NCBI RefSeq assembly: GCF_046774425.1
Contig: NZ_CP177248.1
Location: forward strand, 744,001 to 808,000
DNA: 64,000 nt
Reading direction: 5' to 3'
Origin: Malacoplasma muris
GTDB lineage: Bacteria; Bacillota_I; Bacilli_A; Mycoplasmatales; Mycoplasmoidaceae
Below, one piece after another: positions 10,816 through 20,583 of the stretch. The notes below the pieces were generated by a model that was not told the DNA's origin, did not search any database, and saw only the letters and a program-made list of their open reading frames with translations. Within the stretch, counting starts at the first letter, position 1, and each line of letters opens with the position of its first letter. The position numbers and the translations under genes were made by a program.

Positions 10816-11740
10816 AATTTAATATAGAATTTCCATTTACTCCAATATGATCATATTCATCTTTATTATTAATAACAAAAAAACTAAATCCATCAAACTC
10901 TATTATTTTTTTATAAATTGGCTTCAAAACTCATTTAAATTTTTTATTAATAACACCATATTTCCCTTTATATTTAATAATGCAATAATCATTTTTAAAT
11001 TCTGAAATTTCATCAAATTTTTTTAATATTTCAATTTCAAAAAATTGATTCATAAAACCTTTTTTATTCTTATATTCAAAACCAACCAAGAGCTCACTAA
11101 AATTATGAAAATAATATTTATTAAATAAATTTTCTAAATAAATATTCTCATTTTTATCAATAAAATATTTTTTATTATCTAAAATTACTTTTATATAACC
11201 AGTACAGTCATAACTAATATAATCATATTTTGGAGCAACAACAAAATTTCCTTTTATATTTATTACTCCTCATTTGTTCTTTATTTTAACACTGGCATAT
11301 TCACTAACAAATTGATTAGCTTGGTCAAATAAAAAATCTATTAATATATTTCCATTATTATTTAGGTAACCAAATTTATTATTTTTTTTAGATAGTATAA
11401 AATTATTTTCACAAATTGAAATAGGGTTAATTTTTTCTTTCAATTTAGTAAATTTATTACTTAATTCATGGTCAATAATAAAATAATCTTTTTTTATTCT
11501 AACAATAGATAAATTTCCATCATAGTCTATTAATTCATTAATTTTTTTATCAATAATAATATTATTTTCATCATCACTAAATACTCAAAAACCTTTTTTA
11601 AAGAGTCAAACACAATTGTTTATCATTTTACTAACAGATTCATGAATGCATGGAATGATTTCTTTTCTATTTCTATCAATAAAACCATATAACTCATTTT
11701 TCTTTCATAAAAATAACATTTTTGTGCCAAATAAACTCAT
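10814..11740 (-). CDS. WG-repeat protein
   Basis: A 308-residue protein that is nearly invisible without code 4 because its repeats are tryptophan-rich (TGA). It begins MSLFGTKMLFLW. Repeats pair an aromatic-Gly core with a following beta strand: LYGFIDRN near the start, FGYLNNNGN and WGVINIKG in the middle, and YGVINKK near the C-terminus. This is the pattern of WG beta-propeller-like repeats. No signal peptide is seen. AGGAG precedes the ATG at proper spacing. Such proteins are thought to be binding scaffolds; partner and role are unknown. It is convergent with tatD and divergent from the tRNA array. Confidence 0.82.
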
Positions 11741-11812
11741 AAATTTACTCCTAAAAGATAATAATTTTAATCTATCTCTTTTATAAAGATTATAAATACT
11801 TTAACTTTGTTA

Positions 11813-11818
11813 TATAAT
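11813..11818 (+). promoter_or_regulatory. -10 box for tRNA array
   Basis: TATAAT 23 bases before tRNA-Cys. It is the only plausible promoter between the divergent WG-repeat gene and the array. Confidence 0.5.
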
Positions 11819-11840
11819 TATATAGTTAAAAAAGAATATT

Positions 11841-11916
11841 GGTGCCTTCGCCAAGCTGGTTAAGGCCAGGAGCTGCAACCTCCTTATCGTCAGTTCGAAT
11901 CTGACAGGCACCTCCA
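11841..11916 (+). tRNA. tRNA-Cys (GCA)
   Basis: Cloverleaf with 7-bp acceptor GGTGCCT/AGGCACC, anticodon GCA in a 7-base loop, T-arm GTTCGAATC and encoded CCA. First gene of a nine-tRNA array. Confidence 0.97.
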
Positions 11917-11919
11917 TAT

Positions 11920-11996
11920 GCACCCTTAGCTCAATTGGATAGAGCGTCTGGCTACGGACCAGAAGGTTATGGGTTCAACTCCTATAGGGTGCGCCA
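11920..11996 (+). tRNA. tRNA-Arg (ACG)
   Basis: Acceptor GCACCCT/AGGGTGC, anticodon ACG (A34 normally converted to inosine), encoded CCA. Three bases after tRNA-Cys. Confidence 0.96.
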
Positions 11997-12071
11997 ATTT
12001 TAAAAGATTTAAAAAAATTTAAAATTATTATAAAATAAGTGAGTGCATTCTTTTTTTATAATAATACATTT

Positions 12072-12148
12072 CGGGAAGTAGCTTAGCTTGGTAGAGCACT
12101 TGGTTTGGGACCAAGGGGTCGCAGGTTCAAATCCTGTCTTCCCGACCA
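12072..12148 (+). tRNA. tRNA-Pro (TGG)
   Basis: Acceptor CGGGAAG/CTTCCCG, anticodon TGG, encoded CCA. A 75-base AT-rich spacer separates it from tRNA-Arg and could hold a second promoter. U34 is a candidate target of the TrmR/TrhP-like genes nearby. Confidence 0.96.
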
Positions 12149-12154
12149 TATTAT

Positions 12155-12231
12155 GGCAAGATATCTCAGTTGGTTAGAGAACTCGGCTCATACCCGGGGT
12201 GTCGTGGGTTCGAGTCCCACTCTTGCCACCA
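12155..12231 (+). tRNA. tRNA-Met (CAT), elongator
   Basis: Acceptor GGCAAGA/TCTTGCC with a paired 1-72, anticodon CAT, encoded CCA. Assigned to elongator Met by its order in the Met-Ile2-Ser-fMet-Asp-Phe series, which is widespread in Firmicutes and Mollicutes. Confidence 0.85.
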
Positions 12232-12238
12232 TTAATAT

Positions 12239-12315
12239 GGAGCTATAGCTCAACTGGTTAGAGCCCCCGACTCATAATCGGTAGGTTACAGGTTCAAGTC
12301 CTGTTAGCTCCACCA
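12239..12315 (+). tRNA. tRNA-Ile2 (CAT, lysidine-dependent)
   Basis: Acceptor GGAGCTA/TAGCTCC, anticodon CAT, encoded CCA. By position after elongator Met and its distinct sequence it is probably the AUA-reading Ile2, whose C34 TilS converts to lysidine. A Met identity cannot be excluded from sequence alone. Confidence 0.8.
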
Positions 12316-12377
12316 ATTTTAAATCAAATTATAATTATGTGTATTGTAACTATAATATATGTTACAATATTTCTTAT

Positions 12378-12470
12378 GGATGATTACCCAAGCCTGGTTG
12401 AAGGGATCGGTCTTGAAAACCGAAAGGTGCTGAAAGGTGCGCGGGGGTTCGAATCCCTCATCATCCGCCA
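12378..12470 (+). tRNA. tRNA-Ser (TGA)
   Basis: 93-base class II tRNA with a long variable arm (AGGTGCTGAAAGGTGCG region), anticodon TGA, encoded GCCA end. Confidence 0.96.
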
Positions 12471-12487
12471 TATTAAAATTAAATTGT

Positions 12488-12563
12488 CGCGGGATAGAGC
12501 AGTTGGTAGCTCGTCAGGCTCATAATCTGGAGGTCGTGGGTTCGAGTCCCACTCCCGCAACCA
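12488..12563 (+). tRNA. Initiator tRNA-fMet (CAT)
   Basis: Has the initiator hallmark C1/A72 mismatch (CGCGGGA .. TCCCGCA), anticodon CAT and encoded CCA. It is the third CAT tRNA in the array. Confidence 0.95.
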
Positions 12564-12565
12564 AT

Positions 12566-12641
12566 GGTTCTGTGGTGTAGTGATTAACATGCCTCTCTGT
12601 CACAGAGGAGATCGCGGGTTTGACTCCCGTCAGGACCGCCA
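12566..12641 (+). tRNA. tRNA-Asp (GTC)
   Basis: Acceptor GGTTCTG/CAGGACC, anticodon GTC, encoded CCA. Only 2 bases after fMet. Confidence 0.96.
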
Positions 12642-12647
12642 TTATAT

Positions 12648-12723
<76 letters not shown>

Positions 12724-12740
12724 TTTAAAATTATTAAAAA

Positions 12741-12771
12741 CAAAAGAGTGCAGTTTATGCACTCTTTTTTG
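12741..12771 (+). terminator. Terminator of tRNA array
   Basis: AAAAGAGTGCA / TGCACTCTTTT perfect stem, 5-base loop, T-run. It lies just upstream of the convergent U32-family gene end. Confidence 0.9.
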
Positions 12772-12783
12772 TTTATAATATTT

Positions 12784-13974
12784 CTATATTTTTCTTACAA
12801 TTTTATTTTTTCATTCAGGTAATAATATATTTGTTTTTATAACAAAATGTTCCATTGGAGTGTTTATAATATTAACTAATTCATTATTTTTATTTTTAAT
12901 TTGATTTAAACTAAAAATTACATTTTTCATATTTGGCATCAATAGTTCAAATTGATCATTTATAGTAATATAATTTTTAGATAAAATTTTATAATGATAA
13001 TCATCAATTTTTTCAATAAATGTAAAAGCAAAAATTTGATTCAAATCTCTTTCTTCTTCATGATATAGCATCTTATTCTCATTTGGATTTTTATCAAATC
13101 ATGCATTATCTGTTAAACGATTTTCTGCTTTTAAAAGTTGCTCTTTTAAATATATATGATCATAAAATTTATTATTTGAAATATTATCAATTAATTTTTT
13201 ATAGCAAGCTGCAATAGTAGAAACATAATGAAGTGATTTCATTCTTCCTTCAACTTTAAAAGATGCTACATTTAATTTCATAAGTTCTTTCATATCATCA
13301 AATAGTGACATGTCTTTTGCTGACATTGTAAAATATTTATTGTTTGTGTCAAAATCTAAAATATTATAATTTCATCTACATGATTGAGCACATCCTCCAA
13401 CATTAGCATCTCTTGATGAAAAATTATTGGACATCATACATCTACCAGAGTATGAAATACAAACAGCACCATGAATAAAGTATTCAATTTCAATTTCATT
13501 TTTAATTGATTCTAATAACATTTTTAGTTCAACACAAGAAGTTTCTCTTCCTAAAACAATTCTAGTTGCACCATTGTTCTTTCAAAACATAGCCGCTTTT
13601 GAATTACAAATAGATTGCTGAGTGGATATATGTAAATCAAAATTAGGATTTATTTCTTTAATTTTATTAAAAATAAAAGGATCTGCAACTATTGCAGCAT
13701 CTACACCGATTTCATTTATTTGTTTGAAAAAATATTCAAATCCACTTAAATGAGCATTATGACAGATAATATTCAATACAACATAAACCTTTTTATTGAT
13801 ACTATGTGCATATTCAACAATTTGTTTAATTTCATCAATATCAAAATTTGAACTTCGTGCCCGTAATGAATATGCTTTTGGTCCAATATAAATAGCATCA
13901 GCTCCATATTCAAAAGCATATATTCCCTTTTCAATATTGCCAGCTGGCATTAATAATTCAAATTTATTACTCAT
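12784..13974 (-). CDS. U32-family protein, TrhP2-like (tRNA 5-hydroxyuridine synthesis)
   Basis: A 396-residue U32 'peptidase' family protein. In bacteria TrhP1/TrhP2 (YrrN/YrrO) insert a hydroxyl at C5 of wobble U34 using prephenate chemistry. It starts MSNKFELLMPAG with GADAIYIGPKAYSLRA, typical of the family. It also has the U32 signature IEYFIHGAVCISYSGRC with downstream cysteines (GGCAQSCRW), consistent with an Fe-S site. Several TGA codons are Trp. Its ATG overlaps the stop of the upstream TrmR-TrhP1 fusion by 8 bases, so they form one translationally coupled unit. A protease role is the older annotation and less likely. Confidence 0.88.
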
Positions 13975-15460
13975 TTTTTTCCTCTTTTAACATATGTAAT
14001 CTATCTTGTATACTTCCAAAAAAACCTTCAGAAATTTTATGTTCAGCGTTTTTTTCAATCTCATTAAAATAATTTTCCAATTCTTCATTAGACAAATTAT
14101 TTTTATTAGCATTAACAAATTTATCAATTATTGTGTATAGTTCAATGTCATGAATAAAAAATGCATCAATTAATAAATAATCTACATTCATAGTCTTAAA
14201 CTCATTAATCTTTTTAATTCCACAAATATAATATCCTGTTAACATATGTGTGCCATATTTATCTTCATATAAAATATTTGGCATAACTCTTAAGTCTTCT
14301 TTAATTAACAGATATTCAATGTTATTAAACTTTTTACTATATATATTAGTTTCAGATGAAATGTGCTCTCTAAAGTTTGAAACCATAGGTCATCTTGAAT
14401 GCATCACAAAACCAAGGCCATATGCTTTAATATAAGTTGTCATGTTTTGTTTGTTTTCATGTATTTTTTTTAATTCACTCATTGTTAATTCACTTGCTAT
14501 AGAAACATTTTTAATATTATTTTTTAAATAAAATTCAAATTGACCATAACTTGTAACTAATGTCTCAGGATTATAATGCAATTCAATATCAAAATTATTT
14601 TCTTTGACAATTTGTGCTACTGCAAAATCATGGAACATTATACAATCAACTTTTAATGCAACAAGTCTTTTAATTGCATTTTCTAGTTTTGGAATACTTT
14701 CTTCAAAAAAAATGTCATTAATACAAACTGTTATTTTTGATTCTTGTTTGCTTTCAATAAGTTGTTCAATTTCTTCAAAGTCAAAATAATTATTAAATCT
14801 ACAAGAAAAATCTCTTAAACCAACTATTATATTATCAATTTTTTTTATAGCTAAATTTATTCCTAATTCTAAATTACAACATGTTACTGCTATTTTCATA
14901 TTTTTCCTTTTTAATATTGCTAATCCATCATCTATATCTATGTATTTAACATCAAACATACTATTATTATTTAAATATTTCAAAAATCTATCATGATGCA
15001 ATAAAATTTTTTTTGATTGTTTATTATTCTTTTCTTTAACTCTATTTAAAAAAATATTATCAATTACTATTAAACCACTATTAGATAAGAATTCACTCAC
15101 ATGTTCTAAAATTTTATCTTGATTTCGCTTTGGGCCATCTATAAAAATAAGATCATATTTTTTATCTGTTCTATATTCAAATAAATCTAAATTAATATAA
15201 TTAATTTTATGTGTGTCATCTAGTTCTTGTGCATATGAAAAATATTCTTTATTTTTTTCAATTGTATCAATTTCTTCTACAAAAGAATTCTTGGCAAAAA
15301 AATAACTACTAAATCCTAATCCTGTTCCAATTTCTAAAATATTTTTTATTTTATATTTGTTAATTAATTCACAAATATAAACGCAAGATTTTAGATCTAA
15401 TGGATGATTATTTTTTTCTCTCTTCAATAATTCATTGTATAAATTTTTTCAAAATTCCAT
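13967..15460 (-). CDS. TrmR-like O-methyltransferase fused to TrhP1-like U32 protein
   Basis: One continuous 497-residue frame. Residues about 1-195 form a class I SAM methyltransferase: motif I LEIGTGLGFSS, motif DLIFIDGPKRNQ, and the LIVIDN strand, as in YrrM/TrmR that methylates ho5U to mo5U. From an internal Met (MKIAVTCCNLELG) the rest is a U32 N-type domain with HYNPETLV and VMHSRWPMVSN as in YrrN/TrhP1. In B. subtilis yrrM, yrrN and yrrO are separate adjacent genes; here the first two are fused. The start is the ATG at 15460, upstream of a TTG often chosen in code 11. One TGA (14390) is Trp. No Shine-Dalgarno is seen before the ATG. Confidence 0.85.
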
Positions 15461-15481
15461 AATGCATATTATTATAAAAAA

Positions 15482-16285
15482 TTATTCTACAAATTTTCTA
15501 TATTTGTTCATTTTATGACTAACATATTTTCTATAATTAAGAATTTTTTTAGTTTCTTTCATTCCAAAGGTTCATTGATAAGCAAAATTTGTTGTTATGT
15601 AAACAAATTCACACATTGTTTGAAAATCTAATCCCTTATATAAATCAACCATATATTTTAATCATTTTGTACTTAAATTAGTTTCTCTGTAAAAATTTGC
15701 TATATCTCAATATTTATTATTTATTCTTCCTCATTCAAAATCTATTAAATACATCTTAGACTTTTTTGAATCATAAATCATATTTTTAGGATTTAAATCA
15801 TTGTGTGATAATATCAACTCTAAATTCTTATATTTATCTATTAATTTTAAATAAAGTTCTTTATCAAGATTATTTTGAAAAATAGCTTTATTAAAAAAAA
15901 ATAAATAATCATGTTTAATCAAATTAGAATCATTAAATTTAATACTATGCATTTTAATTATTTGTTCAACCAATAATTTTAATTTTTTCTTTTTATTTCA
16001 GAAAAAAACAGGAGGTTTTCCTTCTATTCATTTTTTAATTGCATTTCCTTCTTCATCAATATACAAATAATTCTCTTCTTTAATTGCTTTTAAAATAGCA
16101 TATTCATTTTTTCTACTAACAACATCATTTGATCCGCCAAATCTAACTTGATATTTTTTATTATCAGTTGTTACTAAAAGATATGATAAATTTGTAAAAC
16201 CATGATGTATTTGCTTCAAATGTAAAATATCTTCTTTTTTATATTTTGTATGTTCTATAAAAAATTCTATTGCTTTGTTTTCCAT
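15482..16285 (-). CDS. Choline kinase/aminoglycoside-phosphotransferase-fold kinase (LicA-like)
   Basis: The 267-residue protein kinase-like fold has the catalytic loop SHNDLNPKNM and the metal-binding IDFEW. These are the two hallmark motifs of the APH/choline kinase family. It probably phosphorylates choline, ethanolamine or a similar small alcohol for membrane lipid or surface decoration; substrate choice is inference. Several TGA=Trp codons are spanned. Its stop lies 22 bases before the TrmR-TrhP1 start, so it may share a transcript with the modification genes. Confidence 0.85.
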
Positions 16286-16311
16286 AATAATTTATTTTAT
16301 TATTTATTTAT

Positions 16312-16381
16312 GAAAAAACATATATTTTATTATAAATTACTACAAATAATTTTATAATAATTCAAAATTAAAATATATGTT
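16312..16381 (-). terminator. Long hairpin terminator
   Basis: Extended stem on the minus strand with outer arms AACATATATTTT/AAAATATATGTT and an inner TTATTATAAA/TTTATAATAA pair, followed by six T residues. It ends transcription of the small membrane protein gene. Confidence 0.7.
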
Positions 16382-16386
16382 GCAAA

Positions 16387-16821
16387 TTATAAATCTAGTG
16401 ACTTTAAATACATTTTCTTTATTCTAATTTTAAGAACAATAAAAGTAATAAAAGATATTGCTGGTATTAAAGATAAAATGGCTAAAACAATTAAATTATT
16501 TTTTACTAATTTATTTTTACAAATAAAAATTAAAATCAATAAGATTATCAAAAATAAAATTCTTACACTCTCAATACCTGCAATAATTTGCAAGACAATT
16601 TTAATAGTTTTTTCATAATTAGTAGTTAAATTGTTCATCTTAGCAGTTATTATATAAATTAGTAAAAATGCTAAAACAAAAATTTCTACAATTAATAAGA
16701 ATGTTGATGCATGGCTAAAGTCATAAATTCTTTTCATTTCTGATTTAATAGCCGCATTTTTGTTAACACTATTCTCTATTAAATTATCTTTTTTGTTTGA
16801 TAAAGAAACATTCTCTTTCAT
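16387..16821 (-). CDS. Hypothetical membrane protein (144 aa)
   Basis: The charged, Asn/Lys-rich N-terminal 35 residues are followed by three strongly hydrophobic segments: about 41-60 (FLLIVEIFVLAFLLIYII), 85-105 (ILFLIILLILIFIC) and 110-130. A basic tail follows. There is no signal for lipid attachment. It has its own terminator and an upstream intergenic region shared with ribF (divergent). I do not recognise the family. Confidence 0.75.
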   Translation of the reverse strand: MKENVSLSNKKDNLIENSVNKNAAIKSEMKRIYDFSHASTFLLIVEIFVLAFLLIYIITAKMNNLTTNYEKTIKIVLQIIAGIESVRILFLIILLILIFICKNKLVKNNLIVLAILSLIPAISFITFIVLKIRIKKMYLKSLDL

Positions 16822-16997
16822 AGTATCCTCATTAAAGTTTTAATAAATATTAATTGATATTCCAATAAAATGATTATTATTTATGATAATAATTTTAAAA
16901 CAAATTTATTATAGTCAAATATAAAATAATTAAAATATTTTTTCTTTTTTAATAAAATATAAACAATGCAAAATAAAGTATCATTTATGGATAATAT

Positions 16998-17837
16998 ATG
17001 AAAGTTATAAATTTAAACAATTTAAAAGAAAAAATAATGGTAGAAAATTTAGTAATAGGTCACTTTAACATTGTTCATAATGGGCATATTAAATTATTTC
17101 AAGACTTATCTAATTTTTCATTTTTAATTTTTCAAGATAATCCCTCTAAAAAATTTAATCTTTATAACATTGAAGAGAGAATAGAAAATTTAAAAAAATT
17201 TTCTCCAAAATATATTTTTATTTATAACATTTTTAATGATAATTGTGATGCACAAACTTTTATTAATAAATATTTGCTAAAATATTTAGTAATACAAAAA
17301 ATATATGTTGGTAGTGATTACAAATTTGGAAAAAATAAATCTGGTGATGTTAATACACTAAAACAACATTTTAATGTAACAATAGTTGAAAATGATAATT
17401 CAATTTCAACATCTAAAATTTTGAATTTAATAGAAACTGGAGATATTGAACAAGCAAATAGTTTAATGACTCAAAATTTTTATTATTCAGGTATTGTAGT
17501 AAAGGGAAAAGGTATAGCAAGAAAAAACTTTTTTCCAACAGCTAACATTATAGAAAATAAAAACATAATTATTAGACATGGAAGTTATGTATCTAGAACT
17601 TTTATAGACGGCAAAGAATATAAAAGTATAAGTTTTATTGGAATACCAAAATCACTGGAAGCTTTACATAATTTTGTAGAAACATACATATTTGATTTCA
17701 ATAAAAATATATATGGTAAATTCATAAAAGTTGAAATATTAAAATTCATTAGAGATAATCAAAAATTTGATAATATTCAAGAGTTAATTAAAAACATTAA
17801 TAATGATTTAAATGTAGCAAAAAATTATTTTAAATAG
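16998..17837 (+). CDS. ribF: Bifunctional riboflavin kinase/FAD synthetase
   Basis: Converts riboflavin to FMN and FMN to FAD. The 279-residue protein has an N-terminal nucleotidylyltransferase domain with GHFNIVHNGH (HxGH motif) near 22-31 and the SISTSKI motif. The C-terminal riboflavin kinase domain shows GKGIARKNFFPTAN and GSYV. No code-4 Trp codons are required. It is followed after 8 bases by an ABC permease gene, so it may be cotranscribed with the exporter, although the functional link is not obvious. Confidence 0.93.
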   Translation: MKVINLNNLKEKIMVENLVIGHFNIVHNGHIKLFQDLSNFSFLIFQDNPSKKFNLYNIEERIENLKKFSPKYIFIYNIFNDNCDAQTFINKYLLKYLVIQKIYVGSDYKFGKNKSGDVNTLKQHFNVTIVENDNSISTSKILNLIETGDIEQANSLMTQNFYYSGIVVKGKGIARKNFFPTANIIENKNIIIRHGSYVSRTFIDGKEYKSISFIGIPKSLEALHNFVETYIFDFNKNIYGKFIKVEILKFIRDNQKFDNIQELIKNINNDLNVAKNYFK

Positions 17838-17845
17838 GAGAAAAA

Positions 17846-18811
17846 ATGAATAATATTACAATCATTACTAAAGAAAATAAAAAAGAAATAAAAAATATTG
17901 GAAAAATACAATTTCAGTGTTGTTGATCTTTATTTAAATTACTTAATACACAATATTGAAATAATCCAGGTGAATGATTTTATGATTTTATTTTTTCAAT
18001 AATTTTTATGGCTTTATTTGGTTTTATAAATCAAGCAGTTATACTTGATGGAAGTAATAATGTACTCAATGCAATGAAATTTAAAGATATTCTAATAGGA
18101 TTAATAACTTTAAATGTTATCAGTATTGGTTCTTTTTCTATGCCATCCTCTGTTATGGAAATAAAAGTATCAATATTAATGAAAAGAATAGGTTCAACAC
18201 CCATAAGGCCATGAATGTTTATTTTAACAACATTCATCTATTATTTCATAATGAACAGTCTTATTACATTATGATCATTTTTATGAATACTTTTACTTTT
18301 TGGATTTCAAAAATTTCAACTTATATTATCAGAAAATAATACACAAACAATTATGGGTTATGATTTATTTTTTTCTACTGGTAAAAGTTATAGTTCAGAA
18401 TGAGTTGGTTTAATAATATCTATTACATATATGAATATAATATCTATTTTTATTGGATTGTTTAATCTTAGCACTTCTAAAACAAGTGCTTCATTGAATA
18501 TTAAAGGTACAATGTTATATTTTGCAAGTATGCTATTATCAGGCATGTTGTTCCCCTTGTCAGTTATTACAAACAATAAAGTACTAAATGTATTTTCATA
18601 CTTAACTCCTTATAGATATTCAAATTCATTAGTAACTATTTCTTGATTAAATGGAGATATATTCAACCCATATGATGCACACACCAAACTAATTTTAGAA
18701 AATATAGGAATAAATGAAATAGAAGTAATTATTTCCTTTGTTATTCCAATTATTTTTGTTGCAATTTCAATTGGTGCAATGATTAAATTTTTTAAATGAA
18801 GTATTAGATAG
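17846..18811 (+). CDS. ABC-2 type transporter permease
   Basis: The 321-residue polytopic membrane protein has about six hydrophobic segments and the ABC2 signature region SGMLFPLS..NVFSYLTPYRYSN. TGA=Trp occurs repeatedly, so only fragments appear in the standard code. TAGGAG gives a good ribosome binding site. It precedes an ABC ATPase gene by 15 bases; together they make a two-gene exporter. Substrate unknown (drug, lipid or peptide are possible). Confidence 0.88.
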
Positions 18812-18826
18812 GTTATTGTGAATATT

Positions 18827-19681
18827 ATGAAAAAAATATGAGATAAAATTTTTTTAAAAAAAGAAAAGAAAAAGCAAGAAATTAGAGAGGAAAATAGATT
18901 TAATGTTTTTCTAGAACAAACAGAAGATAAACTAAATCAAAAAACTATTATTGATACCAAGCAAAAACATAATGGTGATCCAATTTTAGAATTTAAAAAT
19001 GTATACAAATATTTTGGAGCAAACAATAAAATTTGTGCAGTAAATAATCTTTCTTTTACATTGTATGATAATGAAAATGTTGCTTTAATTGGAGCAAATG
19101 GAGCTGGTAAGACTACAACTGTAGAAATGTTAGCAGGAATAACTAATCAATCAAAGGGCGAAATAAACTATTTATTTGACTACACAATTAATTTTCAAGA
19201 AAAGATAGGAATTCAATTTCAAGATAGTGCTTATCCTAATGGATTAAAAGTAAAACACATTATAAAATTTATAGTAGATGTTTATAAAGTTGATATTAAT
19301 GATGCTGAAATAGAACAAATGATTACAGCATTTGGACTAAAAGAATTTTATAATAGAAAAGCTAAATCATTATCTGGCGGGCAACAACAAAGACTTAATA
19401 TTCTTTTAGCATTAATTCATAAACCAAAAATAGTAATTCTTGATGAATTATCTACAGGACTTGATATTAGTGTAAGAACAAAAATAATTGATTTTATTAT
19501 TCATTATTGTAAATTCTTCAATATACAAATATTACTAATTTCACATAATATGGATGAAGTAGAATTAATAACAGATAGAATTATGATTATGCAAAAGGGA
19601 CAATTAAAAGTAGATTTAAGAAAAAAAGATGTGATAAAAAAATATGGAAGTATACAAAAACTTGCTGAAAAATATATATAG
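18827..19681 (+). CDS. ABC transporter ATP-binding protein
   Basis: 284 residues. A charged N-terminal extension of about 55 residues (KKEKKKQEIREENR region) precedes a standard ATPase domain with Walker A GANGAGKT, signature LSGGQQQR, Walker B ILDELSTGLD and H-loop ISHNMDE. It partners the preceding ABC-2 permease. The chosen start is ATG 18827; an in-frame GTG at 18818 lies closer to the AGG at 18810-18812 and is possible. It ends just before a long bidirectional terminator. Confidence 0.9.
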
Positions 19682-19694
19682 TAAAAATAACATT

Positions 19695-19749
19695 AATCAA
19701 ATAAAAAATGAAGTAGATAGTTATATATCACTTCATTTTTTATTTGATT
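19695..19749. terminator. Bidirectional terminator between two ABC exporters
   Basis: A 20-base perfect inverted repeat with A- and T-rich flanks: left arm at 19695-19714, right arm at 19730-19749. It serves the plus-strand ATPase and, in reverse, the minus-strand exporter. Confidence 0.85.
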
Positions 19750-19880
19750 ATGATATTACAATATATTATAAAAATTTATATAAAAATTGATTTATCATCA
19801 ACCAAATCTTTTTTACAACATTTATTATTCCAAGTTATAAACCAACTATGCAAATTATTACTTTACTACTAGAATATCAC

Positions 19881-20579
19881 TTATCGTCTTTCATTAAAAA
19901 GAGTTTTTATAGAACTTTCATTTATTTCATGATTTAATAATATTTTTTGTATTTTTCCATCAGCAATAAATAAAACTTTATTGCATATTTCAACTATATC
20001 TCTAACATTGTGAGAAACTACAAGCATTGTAATTGAGTTATTATTAAGAAATTTTCTTATTTTTTGGTTAGTTTCAATATCAATATTTGATGTAAATTCA
20101 TCCAATAGTAATAGTTTTGAATTATATGATAGTATAGAAAATAAATTAACTTTTTGTTTTTCACCAGCTGATAATTTTGAATATTTTTTATTTAATAAAG
20201 TTTCTATATCTAAAACAGAAGTAATTTCATAAAAATAATATTTAATATAACGATTATTTAACTTTAAATCATCTAAAATTAATTTATATATATCTTTAAC
20301 TTTAAAAAATGTAGGAAATCTAAATTGTTGAGAAATATAACCAATGTCCAATAATTTATCATTAATAAATTTATTATTAAAAACAATTGTTCCTTTATCT
20401 TGTGGTGTTTTTCCAATTATCATATTTAATAGTGTTGTTTTTCCAGCTCCATTCTTTCCAATAATTCCAACTCTATCTCCTTTAAAAATGTCTAAAGAGA
20501 AATCTGAAAATAAAATTTTTGTATCATATTTTTTATATAAATGTGTAATTTTACAAACTGAATTATTATTTATGCTCAT
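19881..20579 (-). CDS. ABC transporter ATP-binding protein (second system)
   Basis: 232-residue ATPase with Walker A GKNGAGKTT, Q-loop YISQQFR, signature LSAGEKQK, Walker B LLLLDEF and H-loop VVSHN. In Walker B the catalytic Glu is present. It lies 4 bases after the stop of its permease gene. It is more diverged than the plus-strand ATPase at 18.8 kb, so it is not a recent duplicate. Substrate unknown. Confidence 0.9.
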   Translation of the reverse strand: MSINNNSVCKITHLYKKYDTKILFSDFSLDIFKGDRVGIIGKNGAGKTTLLNMIIGKTPQDKGTIVFNNKFINDKLLDIGYISQQFRFPTFFKVKDIYKLILDDLKLNNRYIKYYFYEITSVLDIETLLNKKYSKLSAGEKQKVNLFSILSYNSKLLLLDEFTSNIDIETNQKIRKFLNNNSITMLVVSHNVRDIVEICNKVLFIADGKIQKILLNHEINESSIKTLFNERR

Positions 20580-20583
20580 ATTA

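Noticed and set aside
12239..12315. Calling this CAT tRNA a second elongator Met.
   Set aside because: Gene order and distinct sequence favour lysidine-dependent Ile2, although sequence alone cannot settle it.
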